NCBI RefSeq assembly: GCF_011601345.1
Contig: NZ_JAAORB010000003.1
Coordinates: 1 to 64,000 of the forward strand
Direction: 5' to 3'
Origin: Roseovarius gahaiensis
GTDB lineage: Bacteria; Pseudomonadota; Alphaproteobacteria; Rhodobacterales; Rhodobacteraceae
DNA length: 64,000 nt
Shown in pieces: positions 63,033 to 64,000 of the stretch. The position numbers were made by a program, and so were the translations under genes. Under the pieces are notes generated by a model, which was not told the DNA's origin, did no database searches, and was given only the letters and a program-made list of their open reading frames with translations. Each line of letters opens with the position of its first letter. Within the stretch, counting starts at the first letter, position 1.

Positions 63033-63600
63033 GGCAGTCAGCGCATTGAAAGGCGCATCCTTTGACGGGTTCGTCACGGTCAAGGATACTGGCCTGCATG
63101 GCATGATCACCTTGCGCGGTGATCTGGCCTCGGACGCAGTGAAGGCTGCGGTGCAGGACGCCACCGGCGCACCCGTACCGGGACAGCGCGAAGTCTCGGG
63201 CGCGGACGGCAATTGGGTCGCCTGGATGTCGCCCGATGAATTGCTGTTGATTGTAGCATATGACGCCGCCCCGCAGATCGAAGCGGACCTGCGTAAGGCG
63301 TTGTCGGGCAGCCATCATCTGGTGGCCAACGTGTCTGATGCGCGGGCGGTGTTCCGGCTGTCGGGCAGCGCGACCGGCCTGCGCGAGGCGATTGCCAAGC
63401 TGTGCCCGGTGGATATGACACCGGGTGCCTTTGGCCCCGGCCAGTTCCGCCGCACACGTATGGCGCAGATCCCCGCAGCGCTGTGGATGCCGACCGACGA
63501 CAGCTTGCATGTGATCTGCTTCCGCTCGGTCGCGGATTATGCGTTCAACCTGCTGAAAGGTGCGGCTGCGCCGGGCAGTGAGGTGGGTCTTTTTTCCTGA
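63025..63600 (+). CDS. soxG: Sarcosine oxidase subunit gamma
   Basis: This 191-residue gamma subunit is GcvT-like: TVKDTGLHGMITLRGDLAS, WVAWMSPDELLLIV, VANVSDARAVFRLSG and KLCPVDMTPGAFGPGQFRRTRMAQIPAALW with CFRSVADYAFNLLKGAA at the end. It starts 8 bp inside soxA (ATG 63025). It completes the alpha-beta-gamma-delta complex. Confidence 0.92.
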   Translation: MSEAVSALKGASFDGFVTVKDTGLHGMITLRGDLASDAVKAAVQDATGAPVPGQREVSGADGNWVAWMSPDELLLIVAYDAAPQIEADLRKALSGSHHLVANVSDARAVFRLSGSATGLREAIAKLCPVDMTPGAFGPGQFRRTRMAQIPAALWMPTDDSLHVICFRSVADYAFNLLKGAAAPGSEVGLFS

Positions 63601-63697
63601 GAGTTTTGCGCGGAAATACAGAGCAGCCCCTTGACCTTGGAGGTCGGGGACTACCATGTATAGAAATGTAATTCTCATAACGAACAGGGGACCTGAA

Positions 63698-64000
63698 ATG
63701 GCATTTGAACTACCCGAACTGCCCTATGCGCATGATGCACTGGCGGATTCCGGCATGAGCCGCGAAACGCTGGAATATCACCACGACATTCACCACAAGG
63801 CCTATGTCGACAATGGCAACAAGGCCATTTCCGGGACCGAGTGGGACGGCAAATCTGTCGAAGAGATCATCAAAGGCACCTATCAGGCCGGCGCGGTCGC
63901 ACAGAATGGTATTTTCAACAATGCCTCGCAGCATTGGAACCACACCCAGTTCTGGGAAATGATGGCGCCCGGCGGCACCGGCATGCCCGGTGAGTTGGAA
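63698..64000 (+). CDS. sodB: Superoxide dismutase, Fe/Mn type (N-terminal part)
   Basis: The gene runs off the window; the first 101 residues are seen. MAFELPELPYAHDALADSGMSRETLEYHHDIHHKAYVDNGN carries the first metal His (about 27) and NASQHWNHTQFWEMM the second. The Fe-type N-terminus and HHxxHHKAYV are typical of SodB. It protects against superoxide formed by flavin oxidases such as those upstream. It lies 98 nt after soxG with its own leader. Confidence 0.93.
   Translation, partial: MAFELPELPYAHDALADSGMSRETLEYHHDIHHKAYVDNGNKAISGTEWDGKSVEEIIKGTYQAGAVAQNGIFNNASQHWNHTQFWEMMAPGGTGMPGELE

Noticed and set aside
63655..63690. Iron-control (Irr/ICE-like) box before sodB
   Set aside because: AGAA-N7-TTCT is present, but the spacing does not match the ICE consensus and the spacer is AT-rich by chance.

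Overview
The window looks like a chromosomal segment of a marine Rhodobacteraceae (Roseobacter-group) alphaproteobacterium. This rests on the high-GC codon use and on the gene complement: gmaS/mgsABC and dmmDABC methylated-amine catabolism, an LdtR-type regulator, paired DUF1194 proteins, PhaZCPR storage genes, a TRAP transporter, soxBDAG, and the adjacent ruvX and ccmI genes. The species cannot be named from the sequence alone.

Layout. (1) 1-69: the 3' end of glyA and a bidirectional terminator. (2) 137-11144: a methylated-amine module. One arm (minus strand) is amtB, a small membrane protein, mgsA-mgsB-mgsC and gmaS, converting methylamine through gamma-glutamylmethylamide to N-methylglutamate. 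The divergent arm is dmmD-dmmA-dmmB-dmmC, dimethylamine monooxygenase. A cupin-type XRE regulator closes the module. The shared intergenic region carries two pairs of direct repeats, each with a 20-bp period. (3) 11380-18117: housekeeping and small genes (aspartate aminotransferase, XRE regulator, sdhE, ldtR, two DUF1194 proteins, glyoxalase I, thyX, a small secreted Cys-rich protein, cold-shock protein). (4) 18334-23768: an Spx/ArsC-like protein, then a bufferin-type RiPP metallophore operon (bufA, bufB, bufC, DoxX), then thrS. (5) 24139-27769: a small protein, an MFS transporter, two alpha/beta hydrolases and a small membrane protein. (6) 27875-33382: the PHB storage locus phaZ / phaC-phaP-phaR with four perfect CTGC-N3-GCAG PhaR operators, then a LysR gene. 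(7) 33432-40281: a DegT-type aminotransferase and a gamma-glutamylation (polyamine-type) cluster, puuB-puuA-puuD plus a second glutamine-synthetase-like gene, with a shared TTTGATCAAA palindrome in two leaders. (8) 40475-44722: class I aldolase, pgk, two cyclophilins and a DUF4336 protein. (9) 45078-51775: an apparent acquired block, bounded on the left by a decayed 3' half of an initiator tRNA and on the right by an IS3-family transposase relic. It carries LysR, TRAP dctP-dctQ-dctM and a dimethylformamidase-like iron amidohydrolase. (10) 51776-58136: two TerB-like proteins, DUF1330, a secreted protein, an orphan, TauE, a PhyH-like oxygenase, DUF1289, ruvX and ccmI. (11) 58362-64000: soxB-soxD-soxA-soxG (sarcosine oxidase or N-methylglutamate dehydrogenase) and the start of sodB.

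How the genes connect. Much of the window handles small N-alkyl nitrogen compounds. A dimethylformamidase-like enzyme could release an amine from an imported amide, DmmABC would demethylate dimethylamine, GmaS/MgsABC would channel methylamine into N-methylglutamate, and a SoxBDAG/MgdABCD-type oxidase would remove the methyl group as a C1 unit for folate metabolism (DmmD, GlyA). The link between the TRAP/amidohydrolase block and the amine module is inference. That block is the best candidate here for an undescribed system: a TRAP-imported, probably carboxylated, amide hydrolysed by a single-subunit DMFase-like enzyme.
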